Origin: Cinclus cinclus
Lineage: Eukaryota > Chordata > Aves > Passeriformes > Cinclidae
DNA: 64,000 bases
Direction of reading: 5' to 3'
Assembly (NCBI RefSeq): GCF_963662255.1
Contig: NC_085047.1
Coordinates: forward strand, 105,828,181-105,892,180
Part shown: one piece after another, positions 50,307 to 62,414 of the stretch
Position numbering within the stretch: the first letter of the stretch is position 1
Layout of the letters: every line of letters begins with the position of its first letter
The notes under the pieces: generated by a model
Database searches by the model: none
Seen by the model: the letters and a program-made list of their open reading frames with translations, nothing else
Told to the model about the DNA's origin: nothing
Made by a program: the position numbers and the translations under genes

Positions 50307-52057
50307 CAAATTTACACCTCTCTTATTTAATGCTCAATGGTTTTTCAATGGAAATCAGTAATTTCAGTCTCAAAAATTATTGTTGTCTTATTCACAGCAG
50401 AGGATCAGTTTACAGTGTTTCTTTCACTGTTGTCCTGAAATTTGAAAATTTTATCTATTTAATCAAAGCTCATTTTTTACAGTTGGTGGGAGAGGAGAAT
50501 GAATCAATGTAGTTTCATTTTCTTTATTTTTTTAATTGCAAACAATGCTTCTATAATCTTTTTAGTATTATCTTAACAGTTTGCTGAAAAGTAATACCCA
50601 TTAGCCCTTCCTTTTCTTCCTGCTTGTTTTGTTTTAGCCAGGTTACCACTGGTTAATAATAGACCTATGCAGTAAATGCAGTAGCCATTTCACTGATTTT
50701 CTAAATATTAAATTTTTAGAAAAAATTAGAAAATGTCCCTAAATCCAAGAGAAAATACCAAAATTTATTATCTGCCTTTACTGGAGAAAAGTAACTTTTA
50801 GAGCTAAACTTAAATCCGAGTTTATTTTGTAATGATTTTTGTATTTGCTTCTTGACAGCCTGTTTCTAATTTTGCTGGCAACATTATCATCACTAGTTTT
50901 GATTGATGATCGTGCTTTGGGAAGACATTTACAATTTATGTAATGTCCCATCAGAGAGTACCTCACTGCCAGCGCAAAATTGCTGTAATTTAAGACATAT
51001 CATTTTCAACAACTATATAAGGGTTAAGTACATATAATAAATACTTAGACACCTCCTTAGTCACACCATTATAAATGCTTTAAACTGTGTTAATTTGACA
51101 TTTACGTTCCGCTTGAAAAAGCATGAATACAGATTGGTACATGGCTACAGACTATGCCTAAAAGAAAGATTATTCTTTACACTTACAAAAAGTAGTTGTG
51201 ACTTCTGAATGTCACTAATGGCATCTGAAATGACTTCACAGAGCTCTTAAGGGGTCATGTTAGTCCAGCTTCTGTGAAAAGGTGAGAATTCAACTGAAAC
51301 TATCCACAGAGTATAAAAAAAAATAGTGGGGTAAAATGTAGTCTTTTATGGAAATAAAATAAGGTTTTGAACCAGAAGAATTTGATAAATCATTTGAGTG
51401 TGCTCATAAAAAAATGACAATATTTCTTTTTTTTAATTTTGATGTAGAGCAAAATAATATATGATGGAAAATAAAATGCAATGAAGTATAATGTGGAAGT
51501 GTGGATGTGTAAGATGCAATCATACCAAAGAGAAAATAAAGAAAAAGAACCATTCTACCTATGAAAAATGAAACATACTTCTTGATTCTGTAGCAGTAAA
51601 GTTGCTTGCTATTTGTAAGTAATTTACAAACGTAAGCACCAGTGACGGTCAATGAAACAAAAGGAAAAGGCAGAGCGGATGGGAACCCAGTGCTGTTTAA
51701 CACCTGCGGCCAAGCACCACTCCCTCAGCACGGGGGAGAGGACAAGAACAGCGAAAGTGAGGAAACCTGTGGGTCGAGGTAAAGGCAGTTCAATTGGGAA
51801 AGCAAAAGCTGAGCACACAACAAAGCAAAACAAGGAATTCATTCAGTTCCCAAGTGCAGGCCGGTGTTCGGCCATGCCAGGAGAGCAAGGTCCGCAGTGG
51901 TAAGGGTGACTTGGGAAGAAGAACGGACATTCTGAATGTTTCCCTGTGGGAAGATAGGTTGAAAGGCTAGTACAGAAGGCAATCTCTCCTGCTGAATTCC
52001 AGCTGTACTGATTACAGAGTGTGGAAACCTCTGTGCCTGCCCAATAAGTTCGAGTGT

Positions 52058-52066
52058 TATAAAAGA
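52058..52066 (+). promoter_or_regulatory. TATA-like box of the nested LTR
   Basis: TTATAAAAG lies 13 bp after a CCAAT motif, within the 464-bp LTR. It is the probable core promoter of the former provirus. Whether it is still active cannot be judged from sequence. Confidence 0.45.
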
Positions 52067-52352
52067 GTACCTTTGCTGGCCATACCTTATAGTTATAAGT
52101 TTGAGTTGGAGCTTGAGATCTGGAATCTGCTGACTGTGCTGGGAGGAGGTAAGGGATGGATAATGTAAGAAGGTGTTGTGTGAGGGACAGACAGGTGTTA
52201 GGCAGCTGGGTAAGGGATAAATTAGGGTTCAGTCAGTCATGCTGAAGGAAACTTGCAGAGGGAAGGTGTTAGTGCTGTGTGGAGCTGCCTCTGAGGAAAG
52301 GAGTCCGAGTTGTTTGAGAAAAGCCCACTGACAGAAGGCATGTGAAGTTTTT

Positions 52353-52358
52353 AATAAA
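52353..52358 (+). terminator. AATAAA poly(A) signal of the nested LTR
   Basis: AATAAA followed within about 10 bp by GGTGTTGGTGCC, a GT-rich downstream element. The position about 55 bp before the LTR end fits an R/U5 boundary. Confidence 0.5.
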
Positions 52359-52704
52359 AGACTGGTGTTGGTGCCAGTCATGTCCACCTGAGCATAATAA
52401 TTGCAACATTTCCTTTCACTCCTTCTTCCTTTTGTACACTGAGCATGGTGTCCCATGGTCTGGGATATCCCCTTTGTCACTTGGGGTCACTGGTCCCATG
52501 TCCTCTCACAGATTTTTGTGCACCTCCAGCCTCCTCACTGGTGATGTGGCACAAGGAGCAGAAGAGGCCTTATTTCTGTGCAAGCAGTGCCCAGCAAGAA
52601 CAAAAATTTACCTGTTATTCAATGCTGTTTTCAGAAAAAATCCAAAGCACCGCCACATACGGGACACTGTGAAAAAAAACATTACCCCAGTCATAATCAG
52701 CTCA

Positions 52705-55700
52705 GTATCCAAGTGGCCCACACAAATTACACGAATATCATCATGGTTTGTAAAAGTGGCTTAGACATGCCAGATGATTCATACTGGAAAGAATACTTTA
52801 CTGTAAACTGTCAGTTAACATAAACTGGAGAAGTAGAAGAGTTTTCTGCATATTTCTAGAAGTTGGTTTAAAATTACTCTGCATATCTAGAAGAAAAATG
52901 ACAGAGCTGTCATAATAGGAGACAGATGTGGAAGAAAATATAAACTAATAGTTATAGTACAAGCTTTTCCATCATGAGACATCTGCACATGAAATAGATT
53001 TCGTGGTTCTCATTCTATTTATGGAAAAGTGGTAGGTGAAATTAAAATGTTTTAGGGTCATGTGCCATGAATAAAGGCACAGATGATCTCCAGAAAATGA
53101 GAAGATTGATATTTATATCACAAAGACAGAGAGGTGCTCATACAGGTTATGTTTGTATTAGGTGTTCACTGAAATCTGTTCTTCCTGATTCAACAGGAGC
53201 AGACCAATAGGTAAAATAGACGCTTCTGCTGTTCCTCATGTTTCTGTTGTGTGTGATTCACAGAGTTTACATTACATAAAGCTGGATACTTGGGCCAATT
53301 AGCCTTCTATACATATATTTTCAAGTTATCATAACAAATTATTCAGTAAACCATTGTTTCCTTGAATATGCACGCTTCCACTGTCTGCTTAGGAATCAGT
53401 GTCATTTCACCTATTTCGTGTAGATAACTAGCACATTATGGCATTTGTGTGTTCCCACTACCTTTACCTTTATAATCCATATAAGGATAAAACCTCACTT
53501 CTGTTCATGGTCTTGCTGCTGCTACCCCATATTTCAAAATTGCATTATGTGGGGGCTGCTGCCCAACCCAACTGCCCTTTTTGTTTTCTCAATGTCCACA
53601 GATACGTGTCAGAGCAGAGTGTCCATCCTTTGACTGCAGCAATTAATGCAGAACACTAGATTGCTGGTTCTGTTTTACTTCCAGTTTGAAAAGTAAAACA
53701 GTATTTGCTAGTTTCTCCTTTCTAGTGATTTAATTGAAGAACTGTCCCAGTTTGTGTGGAAATGTTTGGTGGTGAGGGAGCAACTCAGCTGCCCTGCCAT
53801 GAACTGGTCTTTGGCATCCTCCCTTCCAATTTTCAGAGCCTACATTTATCTTCAAAGTGAGAGTGGGGGATAGCTTCTCTTCCAAGTGAGTTTTGCAGCC
53901 CATGACTTATCACTAAGTGGCAAGCCAGATCTAAGTGGGCAAACATAGTTAAGCGATGACCAAGCTCTCTGAGATGGAAGAGCAGTTCCAGGCTTATGAG
54001 TGGAAGATGAGAAGCTAGAAGGTGCTGAGTGCAGTGCTTGCCCCTTTTATGACACACAAGGACCACTTCAGGTGGTCAGAGTAGCTCAAGGGCCTTGTTA
54101 CTAGCCTGTGAACAGTCTGTGTCATGCTACCCAGTGGCTGTATGGCCATGACCCAATTCACAACTTGATGCCCCCTCTAGACAGGAGAGCATATTTGGGT
54201 CTCGTGGTGAGATTCCTGTTTAGCTTCTTCACGAGGGAATATGTGCAAAAGAGAAAAGCTGCTCTGCACAGTCTGCAAATCAAATGCAGAAAATGGGCAT
54301 AAGGGCAGGAGTCTCTTCAAAACCATGGTATTGTCTCATTTTAAACTGTTAATGTAGAGATGTCTATAAAGCTATAGAGATTCAGAAATTACAGGTAAAT
54401 CTTAATCTTCTTCTTTTAACCTTTTTCATTATACAATGAAAAAAAGCAATTTCGTGTAAATGGAAATTGATACATTAAAAGCTCATTGTCTTCAGATATA
54501 ATTGAGGCCAAGAGCTTAGCAAGATTCAGTGAAGGATTAGACACAAATGTGGATAATAAGAACATTCACTGTTATTTCAAATATATTAATTTTCTTTTTT
54601 TTTTTTGAAAGGATTTGCACTTTTAAAATTCTATTAATTGATAGGGATTATGAAAATTAACCTCTAGGAAGATTATTTCATTCCTGGGCACTACAGAGTT
54701 TATTTTTGCTCATTCCTTTTATGATTGACAGAATTTGGGATTTGACTGGTTATTCATGTAACGTAGTAAGAGAGTCAATATTCTAATATGCACTTTACTG
54801 TGCCAAGATAGCTGTGTCAAGTTTTATCAATACTGAAAATTTTGATTGCAAACTGAAATGAAGTTTTGAGGCATACAGAATAAGATGTGAACTTTCAATA
54901 TTCTGAAACAGTTTTTATATTATTCCTCTTTCTTCTTCATCAGATCGTGAACATATAAATTATTCCTGTAGATGAATCAAAAAAGGATGAAATTGGTGGA
55001 GCTTCTAATCCTGCAGAGATTGCATTAGCAGAGCATAAATTTCTGCCAAACGCTTTGCTGCAGTTTTAAAAAGACTTTTTTTTTTGTCTCATACCTCTTG
55101 ATTTGGTGCGTATAGTTCCGTATCCTGAGAATTCTAGGTAATTTTAAGTCAGCTCACCGAAAGCAATCCTGCTGAAACAAAACTATTTTTTGTTTTATTT
55201 GCACATATTAGTTTAATCTATGTAAAAAAGTTTAAAGCTGTAATGAAATGGGTTCCAAGAATAACAAATTAAGTTGGTCATAATTTGTGATTTTTGGATT
55301 TTCTTCTTTAGAATGTTTGGTCAGGCATATTGTAATTAATTCAATTATATTCTACAAGTGTGCAGTCTCCTATGCATACCTTTTTTAGCTTTTTATTCCT
55401 GAATGAAAGAGCATAACTTTATTAGAACAATGTTTCATCATGACCTGTCAAAGGAGTGAGGTATAAACAAAGGTTAGAAGGGAAAAACTTGATACTCACT
55501 AAAAATTAAATAGCACAGGGAGAGAAACTCAGTCTCTTTTCTCCTTCTTTTGTGGGGATATGAAACAATCAACTAAGTTATTTTCTTTTTTTTTTTTTCC
55601 CCAAGTGGAAAAAAAATTAAAATATCCAGTGGTGTATTTAAGCTGGCAATCTGAAATGATTTTTTTCTCTCAGTTTTCATCATGAATGTTCTAGTTTTAC

Positions 55701-58700
55701 CAATGTCTGCTTCGGGATATTGACTATATGAAGAGTGGGAACATGTTTTATAAAATTTATGTAAAGATTTGGCGGCTGGAGCATGGAGGCACTTTCAAGG
55801 ATTTCTGCACTAACATAACCCTATACATCTTGGTGAATCTTGATTTTTGAGCACTTGGGAATGGAAACAATTAAGACACATGTGGTGAGTTTGTTGTTAT
55901 ACTTCTGTATTCTATTGATTAATCACTCTGTCTTCTTTACACTGCATCATCACTGCAAAGCATTTTAATTTATTGAAAGTATACTTTATATAAAGTATTT
56001 TATATATTTTATACTTCATAGAAAGTATACTTTAGTGTAAATGAATAGACATTTTTGCAAAGGACAATGCACAGATGTCAATTCTATTGTACATTTTTTC
56101 CATTAACCCAGGAATGTGAGAAGTTGGTTGCACAAAATGCCAGAAAAAAAGCCCTTATTATATTATGAGAAACTGGAACACATACTGAACCTACTCATAT
56201 TAAATAATTATCTACAAATATATCAGCAACTTATACTAGTTTTTATGTGTGAATTTGCTTAGAAAGTACCTTAATTTAAAAAAATGTGTGACATCAAATG
56301 CAGACTGAACGATTAAAATTCCTAATTTAGGCTTAAGAAATAGGGAGAGCAAATAAGTTTTGGGGTTGGGGGTTTACTTGCTTATAGTTTTTAAATTGAA
56401 TGTTCATAAACCTAAGTAGCATTCACAGTTATGTCAAGTCACATCTGTCTGTACACCTTAACATCAGACAAGATTGTTTTTGCCTATCATATTAAAACTT
56501 TAATATTAAGTATCTCTAAATAACATCCTTTCATTTTCAGGTTAGGTTAATGAATTGTGAACATTGACTCTGGAACTCAATTGTTGATTAATCCTGAATG
56601 CAAACTCATTAATCCAACTTTTTAAAGGTTGTCCATCTGGTGTAAGTTTTTTAATCAGTGAAAGAATTGTTCCCTCAAAGGCCGATTATTTCCCTTCTAA
56701 AGGAGTTTAAATGCAATACTGACTGGGTTACCTAGGTACTCTTTTAATCCAAAAGAACTTGCCTAGCATCACCCAATAAACTAATGACAAAGTAAGGATT
56801 TAAACAGATTCCCGAAATTTTCGACTGTTCTTATATATTTAATTTTTTCATTTGTTTTTTTAATGCTGCTAGCTGTATATTTACATACTTAGATACAAAT
56901 ATATCTTTCTGAAACAGCTCTTAATTTAGAAAGGATTTGTCACCTTTTCATCCCTCATCTAGTGCATTTGTTATTCCATACATACAAATTAATTAAAGTT
57001 GTTAGGTTTTGTTGGGGTTAATCATTTGGGGCTTTTTTGTGTTGTTTGCTTTTATAAACTGAAAATTTTCAAATTGGTCTGGTGCAGGACTAACTATTGT
57101 ATTATCTTGACATATCTGAATGGTTCTTCAAGACCTTATCAAGAAGAAAAACAATCTTAATTAAAACCTATGTTTCTGGTATTTGCCCAGCTTGAACTAG
57201 TGGGCCACAACTTATCCATTTTCATGAATAAAAAAAGAAACTAAAGATTTTTGTAGTAAAAATTCATTTAGTAAGCATAATCATGTCTGAATTAGAAAAT
57301 ATGCATAGTGACAGGTGCATCTTCCATAATGATTTGTCAAAAATGAAGGAAATGTATTAAATGAGATTTCCTGAAATATTTCAGTGTTTTGCTACCAGCT
57401 GTTTGGACTTGTACTTTAATTGCCCTTTTGCCACAGTACTTTTAAGATAATGCTTTTCCTTGACAGAGGGAAACATTGAATCTTTTAGACTACTCCTCTT
57501 GTTTATTTACATAAACCGTCAGTATATCTTATGCTTTAGAAAAGATATAAAAAATCTAAATCACTTCCCCTAATGGTGTATAATCTATGGAAGATTGTCA
57601 TGCTGCCTGTACTGTAAAGCTACCAATCGATTTTTATGAGGATCATTAGGTGCTTTTGAGAATATCATCCAATAGTTGCACTTTCAAGGTACTGGATCTT
57701 TAGTTGACTAAAAACAAAATTTTCTATCTCTTGTGCTTGTATCATTATTTTTACGCTATCTTATTTTCATTTATCTACTCCTCTTTCTGCAGGAACTGTC
57801 ATAATGATTAAATGTCCTGTGTAAAACATGTTAACTCTTATTATAGGAGAAGAATTTGTGGTGGGGGCAATAAAATTTCATTGTGTAAGAAAATAAGATA
57901 AATTGTGCCAATGGACTTAATTAATCAGAAATCTTATTGAGTGCTTGGTCTTGCATCTTCTTAATCAAGACACTGATCTGTAAACGGTTTCCACACTCAT
58001 CGCTATCAGAAGGTACTAGACTTTATTATTATTATTTCTGTGTTATGATCACTGCAAAAAATGGAACAGATGCACTTGTCCCTTTGTAATTTTGGCCTAC
58101 AGTTAGGTAGAAAAGCACAGAAACTGTTAAACAGCATAGCAATAAATGAATCCATCAACAAACATAACAACCTTGACAATTAGAGTTTAGTTTGGCCCAA
58201 AAAAAAGGAAAAAAGGAGTTATAAAAAAAGAGTTTGCTGTACCCATCTATGACTCTTTAATTGTTTGTTCCCATTACATAAATATTCTCAGGATCTAACT
58301 GCAAAACTGGGGATTTAGGCTGCTTAAATATTTTGGGAAACTTTCTATCATTCAGGCTCCATTATAGTTCTTTTTGTAATATAACCCATATTTAATTGCG
58401 GCAGTAAATGTGATCTATGTTTATTGGAAGAAGTGCACAACACAAAGAAACAGAGAAAATTAATGGGGCAAAATGAATCAGTGTAAAGAGGGAAAAACTC
58501 AGAAATATCAGAATATGGCTGTCATACGGCCTCTAGCTGACAACTTATTTAAGAGAGAGACCAATCTGTAAATGTGATCAACATTACTAACGATGATGAT
58601 AATAATAGTAGCAATAAAAAAGATTATCCCTGAATGCATAACTGCAGTTTTTATTTATATTCTATGTAATGCATTTAAAGGAAATAGAATGCATGGCAAT

Positions 58701-60447
58701 ATGAAAGATTTTGGAAGCATATGACTGAAAAATATCCTTTAGTTATAAATAAACCCGTATTTCCTAAAGAATTGCATAATCATTAGCACCTCTTTTATGC
58801 TGAAACATGAAAATTGGAAAGTAATTTTTTTTATTTCTGCAGTTGCATCGGGAAAAAAAAGAAGACATTGGAAAACTTTTCAAAATGCATTTGAAAACAT
58901 GGCTTTGATGCATTCATGTAGGCCTGCATGCATTGAATATACAGAACTTCTTGTTTTGCTCCTTGGTATAATGTTGTGACTTACAGTTGCTAGGGAATAG
59001 AAAGCTCAAAATCAAAACAAGATTGGCGCAGGCTGTTTTGCAAACACATTATTCAGATCTTGGTTTCTGATTTGTCTCTCTTTAGTGATTGACAAAGACT
59101 TCTTTCAAATGTGGAATGTACTAGCTGTCATATGTACAAACCATTCACTATAGGAAACATAAAATAAAGAATGCAACCATGTATTTTAATTGTTTAGTCA
59201 ATGCTATATGACTAAATATTAGTCTTAGTATTGACTATAAATGTTGGTTTGTTTTCCCCTGATTTAATGGTCAAAGAAGAGGAACATATCAAATTGTGCA
59301 AGAGAGCTTCACACAAAGAATAGTTGTCTTTGTGTCAGCCTGATGAGACTATCATAATGATATCAGGTCAACATGTGGATTGGAGTGAAATCAAAAACCT
59401 AGAATGTTACAGAACATCCAGCAAGCAAAAAAACCACAGTCTCAGGTTCCATAAAAAATGAATTATAGTTGAAATATACATATCTGAATTCTAATATGGC
59501 TGTGCCTTTATACATGACTCTTGCTTAGCATATGCTCCTGGAAAAAAATTGCATAAATGGCAAATAGTTGCAAAGCTGGGAAACCTAATCATTCAGTGTG
59601 GTCTACTTAGTGCAGGATCTAACAAAAATCTCTAAAGAAATGAACTGTTCTTGTTTATTCTGGAGAAGAGGAAATACAACATGGATATGCTAAAAACAGA
59701 TGTAAAGACAAAAGAAAGGAACCACTCTCCATGAGTCCTTCTGAATAGGACAAGCAGTAGCAACCATATTTAAGCCAAGAGAGTTTTCAAATGTAGCATA
59801 ACAAAGTCTTTTTATGAGTAAGAAGTTAAGTACTACTGGCCAAGGTAGCCCACAAAATTTCTTTCAGAAACTCCAAACAGAAAATTAGTCAAGTGCCAGA
59901 TATACCCATATGTCACAATGATTCCTTGATACATTCTATAACAAAAATTTTGATTTCTATATCAGTGTTATGTATTATTAGCTTGAGTTGTTTCACCATA
60001 GATGGGTGTTGATATCAAATAAGTAGTTTCTAACCATCTGCAAAGTTGGTAGCTGTTACTTGTGACCAGTTTTGGCAAAAGCAGAAATGATTGGCTGTCA
60101 TAATGTGTCATTGTGCTACATTTATGCTGCTCTAAATTTGTCTTAGAATTCCGTTTATCCAACATCCTTCTGTTTACTTAAGCACAGTAGGTACTACCTT
60201 ATTGGAATAAAATTGTACATAATTTCTATGACTAGTAAAGCATGTGAAAAAACAGCAGTACAAGTTTCACTGAAATTCTGTTCAAATTCAGCAGGTTGTT
60301 TGAACTGACTTTTTTTTTCCCTTGCAAAAGTAAATTGTCTAATTGTATATTAGGATTACATTGGCAAATCCTCCAAGTCAAGGTATATATCTGGTATGTG
60401 TCATTGACAGATAAAATATCTCAGGTAAGAGAATTAAAGGGTATGCT
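52705..60447. other. Unique non-coding sequence
   Basis: No recognisable transposon in about 7.7 kb. The part at 53.4-54.3 kb is less AT-rich, and 53.75-54.1 kb might be an old unassigned element. The part from 54.9 to 60.4 kb is AT-rich and free of recognised repeats, and could include conserved non-coding elements, which only an alignment could show. A pair of 12-bp palindromes at 55.98-56.03 kb is listed separately. Confidence 0.5.
55976..56033. repeat. Paired palindromes AAAGTATACTTT
   Basis: The perfect 12-bp palindrome AAAGTATACTTT occurs at 55976-55987 and again at 56022-56033. The AT-rich sequence between them is itself rich in AAAGTAT/ATACTT pieces. The region could fold into hairpins, or be the remains of a small duplicated unit. 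Confidence 0.75.
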
Positions 60448-61010
60448 GAGTGGGAAGGGACCGAAGGAATCGGGGAGTCCAGCTCCTAGCCCTGCACAGA
60501 ACATCCCAGGAGTCCCACCCTGTGCCTAAGATTGTTGTCCAAACACTTCTTGAACTCAGACTTGCTGCTGTGACCACTGCACTGGGGACCCTGTTCCAGT
60601 GCCTCATCCTCATCTAGGTGAAAAAACTTTTCCTGATATCCAACTTAAACCCACCCTGACACAACTTTAGGCCATTTCCCTGACTCCTGTGACTGGCCAT
60701 GAGAGTGACAAGATCAGTACCTGCCTTTCTGCTTCCCCTCGTGAGGATGTTGAAGACCACAATGAGATCTCCCCTTGGTCTTCTCTTCCTCAGGCTGAAC
60801 AAGCCAAGTGACCTCAGCCACTCCTCATAAGGAGAACACTGTGGAGAAGGATCCTGTAACAAACAGCACCAAAAGCTTTGCTGATGTCCAAAAAGATCAC
60901 ATCTACTGGCCTTCCCAGATCACCTAGGTGGGTTACCCTGTTGGAGAAAGAAATCAGAAATCAGGTTCAACAAGCAGGTCTCCCCTCTCATGAAGTTGTG
61001 CCGGCTGTAA
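60448..61010 (-). mobile_element. CR1 LINE, 3' fragment with internal deletion
   Basis: Antisense CR1. The left part has AAGGGACCGAAGGAATCGGG, CTTTTCCTGATATCCAACTT, GAAGACCACAATGAGATCTC and CTCAGCCACTCCTCATAAGG. At about 60857 the sequence jumps to CACCAAAAGCTTTGCTGATG, GTCCAAAAAGATCACATCTA, and GGTGGGTTACCCTGTTGGAG, which belong to ORF2 further upstream. Several hundred bases of the standard order are missing at that point. The CR1 tail is absent at the left, and the element is not functional. Confidence 0.85.
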
Positions 61011-62195
61011 TCAGTGACTATTTTTTTTTTTATTTTATTTTTTGGTAACATTATCAGGGATAAACCACCATGAAAAGAATAAAAGATAATTACCTAAATG
61101 CTTGTTTCTTAGAGGAGGAGCAAGGATTTTTGTGTTATTTTCTGCATTTAGTGAAAAACTCTCCCAGTGTAACAGTTATTCAACTGTTCTAAATAACTCT
61201 GCTATTATACATACATTTCTGTCTTCTTAGATTAATTTTTAAGCTTTTTTTTCAGGCAATGTCCAGTTTTGAAAGGGGAACTAACTAACTGTAGATGAGT
61301 TTGGGATGCCAGCACTCATGTAAATGATCCATCAATATTCTGAGTGAACTTTACTCAGTTTCCGGAACAACACTGTCTCTTGTGGCATCCCCTCCTGCAG
61401 TGGGGACCTGGCAGGCAGAAGACATTTTGGCCAGTGCAGGCTGGCTGCCTGCTTGGGCAGCCCCCATAGGAGTGGTCAGCAGGTGGTGTCACTGACTGAG
61501 TCTAAGGGCTGGTCTGCATGGGGAAAGACACTCAGAAAAATCATTCTGGATTAGTTATTTAAGTCATATGACTAATTTGTGTTGAACCCCTGATTGGGCT
61601 GTCTCATAGAAAACTGTAATGACCTTAATGTGATTTGGCTTGATTTACTTTGGAAGCAATTTTAACTCATTGAATTAAACCCTGGTTAATTTTCATTATA
61701 GCTTTCACACAGGGATTTTATGCAGTTTAACTAAACCACCTGTTATTTACTCAGTATGTTAACTGGAATTGACTATCTTGAATTACCTTGTCTAGGAGAT
61801 GTGTAAGTGAAGCCAGAAAAAAAAAATATTAGAATTACTTTATCCATTATTTCAGATTCTGATTTCACACATAATCTCCACACCCCCCCCCCCCCCCTCC
61901 CCCAAATGCTTGCTTAGAGATAAGTAAAAACTCTTGGGTTGCTTTTGAACTGACAGCTTTATTAAATGAATTCTTCAGAATTTAACAAAGCAATTCAATG
62001 AAATTTCCAAATTTGGTGAAAATGCTGTTTTTTGTTTAAACCTAATTCAGAAATGCCTGTTCTTGAGAAAGTTTGATCTTGTGTCTAAATGTGACAGTGA
62101 TTCTGATACTCTAAGTTTTAATTACTAGGCATGAAAGTAACACAAGTTACTAATTAATTCAGCATATGCATGTTTGTACTTAATTTTCTTTTTGA
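61011..62195. other. Unique sequence with small GC-richer patch
   Basis: No recognised gene. A short GC-rich patch at about 61.37-61.53 kb is unassigned. A C-run at 61.88 kb is listed separately. Confidence 0.5.
61883..61903. repeat. C-run C15-T-C5
   Basis: Fifteen C, one T, five C. It is a homopolymer-type tract of the kind prone to sequencing length error. Confidence 0.9.
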
Positions 62196-62414
62196 CTCTC
62201 CTCTCCTCTCCTCTCCTCTCCTCTCCTCTCCTCTCCTCTCCTCTCCTCTCCTCTCCTCTCCTCTCCTCTCCTCTCCTCTCCTCTCCTCTCCTCTCCTCTC
62301 CTCTCCTCTCCTCTCCTCTCCTCTCCTCTCCTCTCCTCTCCTCTCCTCTCCTCTCCTCTCCTCTCCTCTCCTCTCCTCTCCTCTCCTCTCCTCTCCTCTC
62401 CTCTCCTCTCCTCC
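62196..62414 (+). repeat. (CTCTC)n perfect pentanucleotide array
   Basis: About 44 copies of a pentamer (CTCTC register) over 219 bp, with no visible interruption. It is all pyrimidine on this strand and is the exact reverse complement of the AGAGG array at 8224-8437, with almost the same length. The flanks of the two arrays are not alike, so they arose independently. Long open frames here are products of the repeat. Confidence 0.98.

Larger units (their letters stand above)
36916..51689. other. Long stretch without recognisable transposons
   Basis: About 14.8 kb in which I recognise no transposon. It holds simple-sequence items (AT/GT tract at 40.5 kb, T-rich tract at 44.3 kb, TTTTG repeats near 45.97 kb, pyrimidine tract at 46.3 kb, a 12-mer repeat at 50.27 kb) and a possible exon pair at 44.4-44.7 kb. 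A GC-richer patch near 47.35-47.62 kb is open in several frames on both strands, but I assign no function. Confidence 0.5.
51945..52408 (+). mobile_element. Second LTR nested inside the ERVL-like LTR (464 bp)
   Basis: A segment foreign to the surrounding LTR starts TGTGGGAAG and ends TTGCAACA, giving the TG...CA ends of a retroviral LTR. It is flanked by TTTCCC (51939-51944) and TTTCCT (52409-52414), a 6-bp target duplication with one mismatch. Six bp is usual for ERVK-type (class II) elements. Inside are CCAAT (52041-52045), a TATA-like TTATAAAAG (52058-52066) and AATAAA (52353-52358) followed by GT-rich sequence, in the order expected of a plus-strand LTR. I cannot name the family. Confidence 0.75.
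51690..52704 (+). mobile_element. ERVL-like solo LTR, interrupted by a second LTR
   Basis: The first part, 51690-51944, begins TGCTGTTTAACACCTGC and includes GTAAAGGCAGTTCAATTGGG, AAAACAAGGAATTCATTCAG and GGTGTTCGGCCATGCCAGGA. The second part, 52409-52704, resumes with CTCCTTCTTCCTTTTGTACA, GTCACTTGGGGTCACTGGTC, GAAGAGGCCTTATTTCTGTG, and ends near ATTACCCCAGTCATAATCAG and CTCA. These are the two halves of the same family as the LTR at 34.9 kb, here in plus orientation. Without the insert the LTR is about 551 bp. No internal retroviral region is attached. Confidence 0.88.

Noticed and set aside
52342..52764. 140-codon plus-strand frame and overlapping frames
   Set aside because: It lies mostly within the two nested LTRs, which do not encode proteins.
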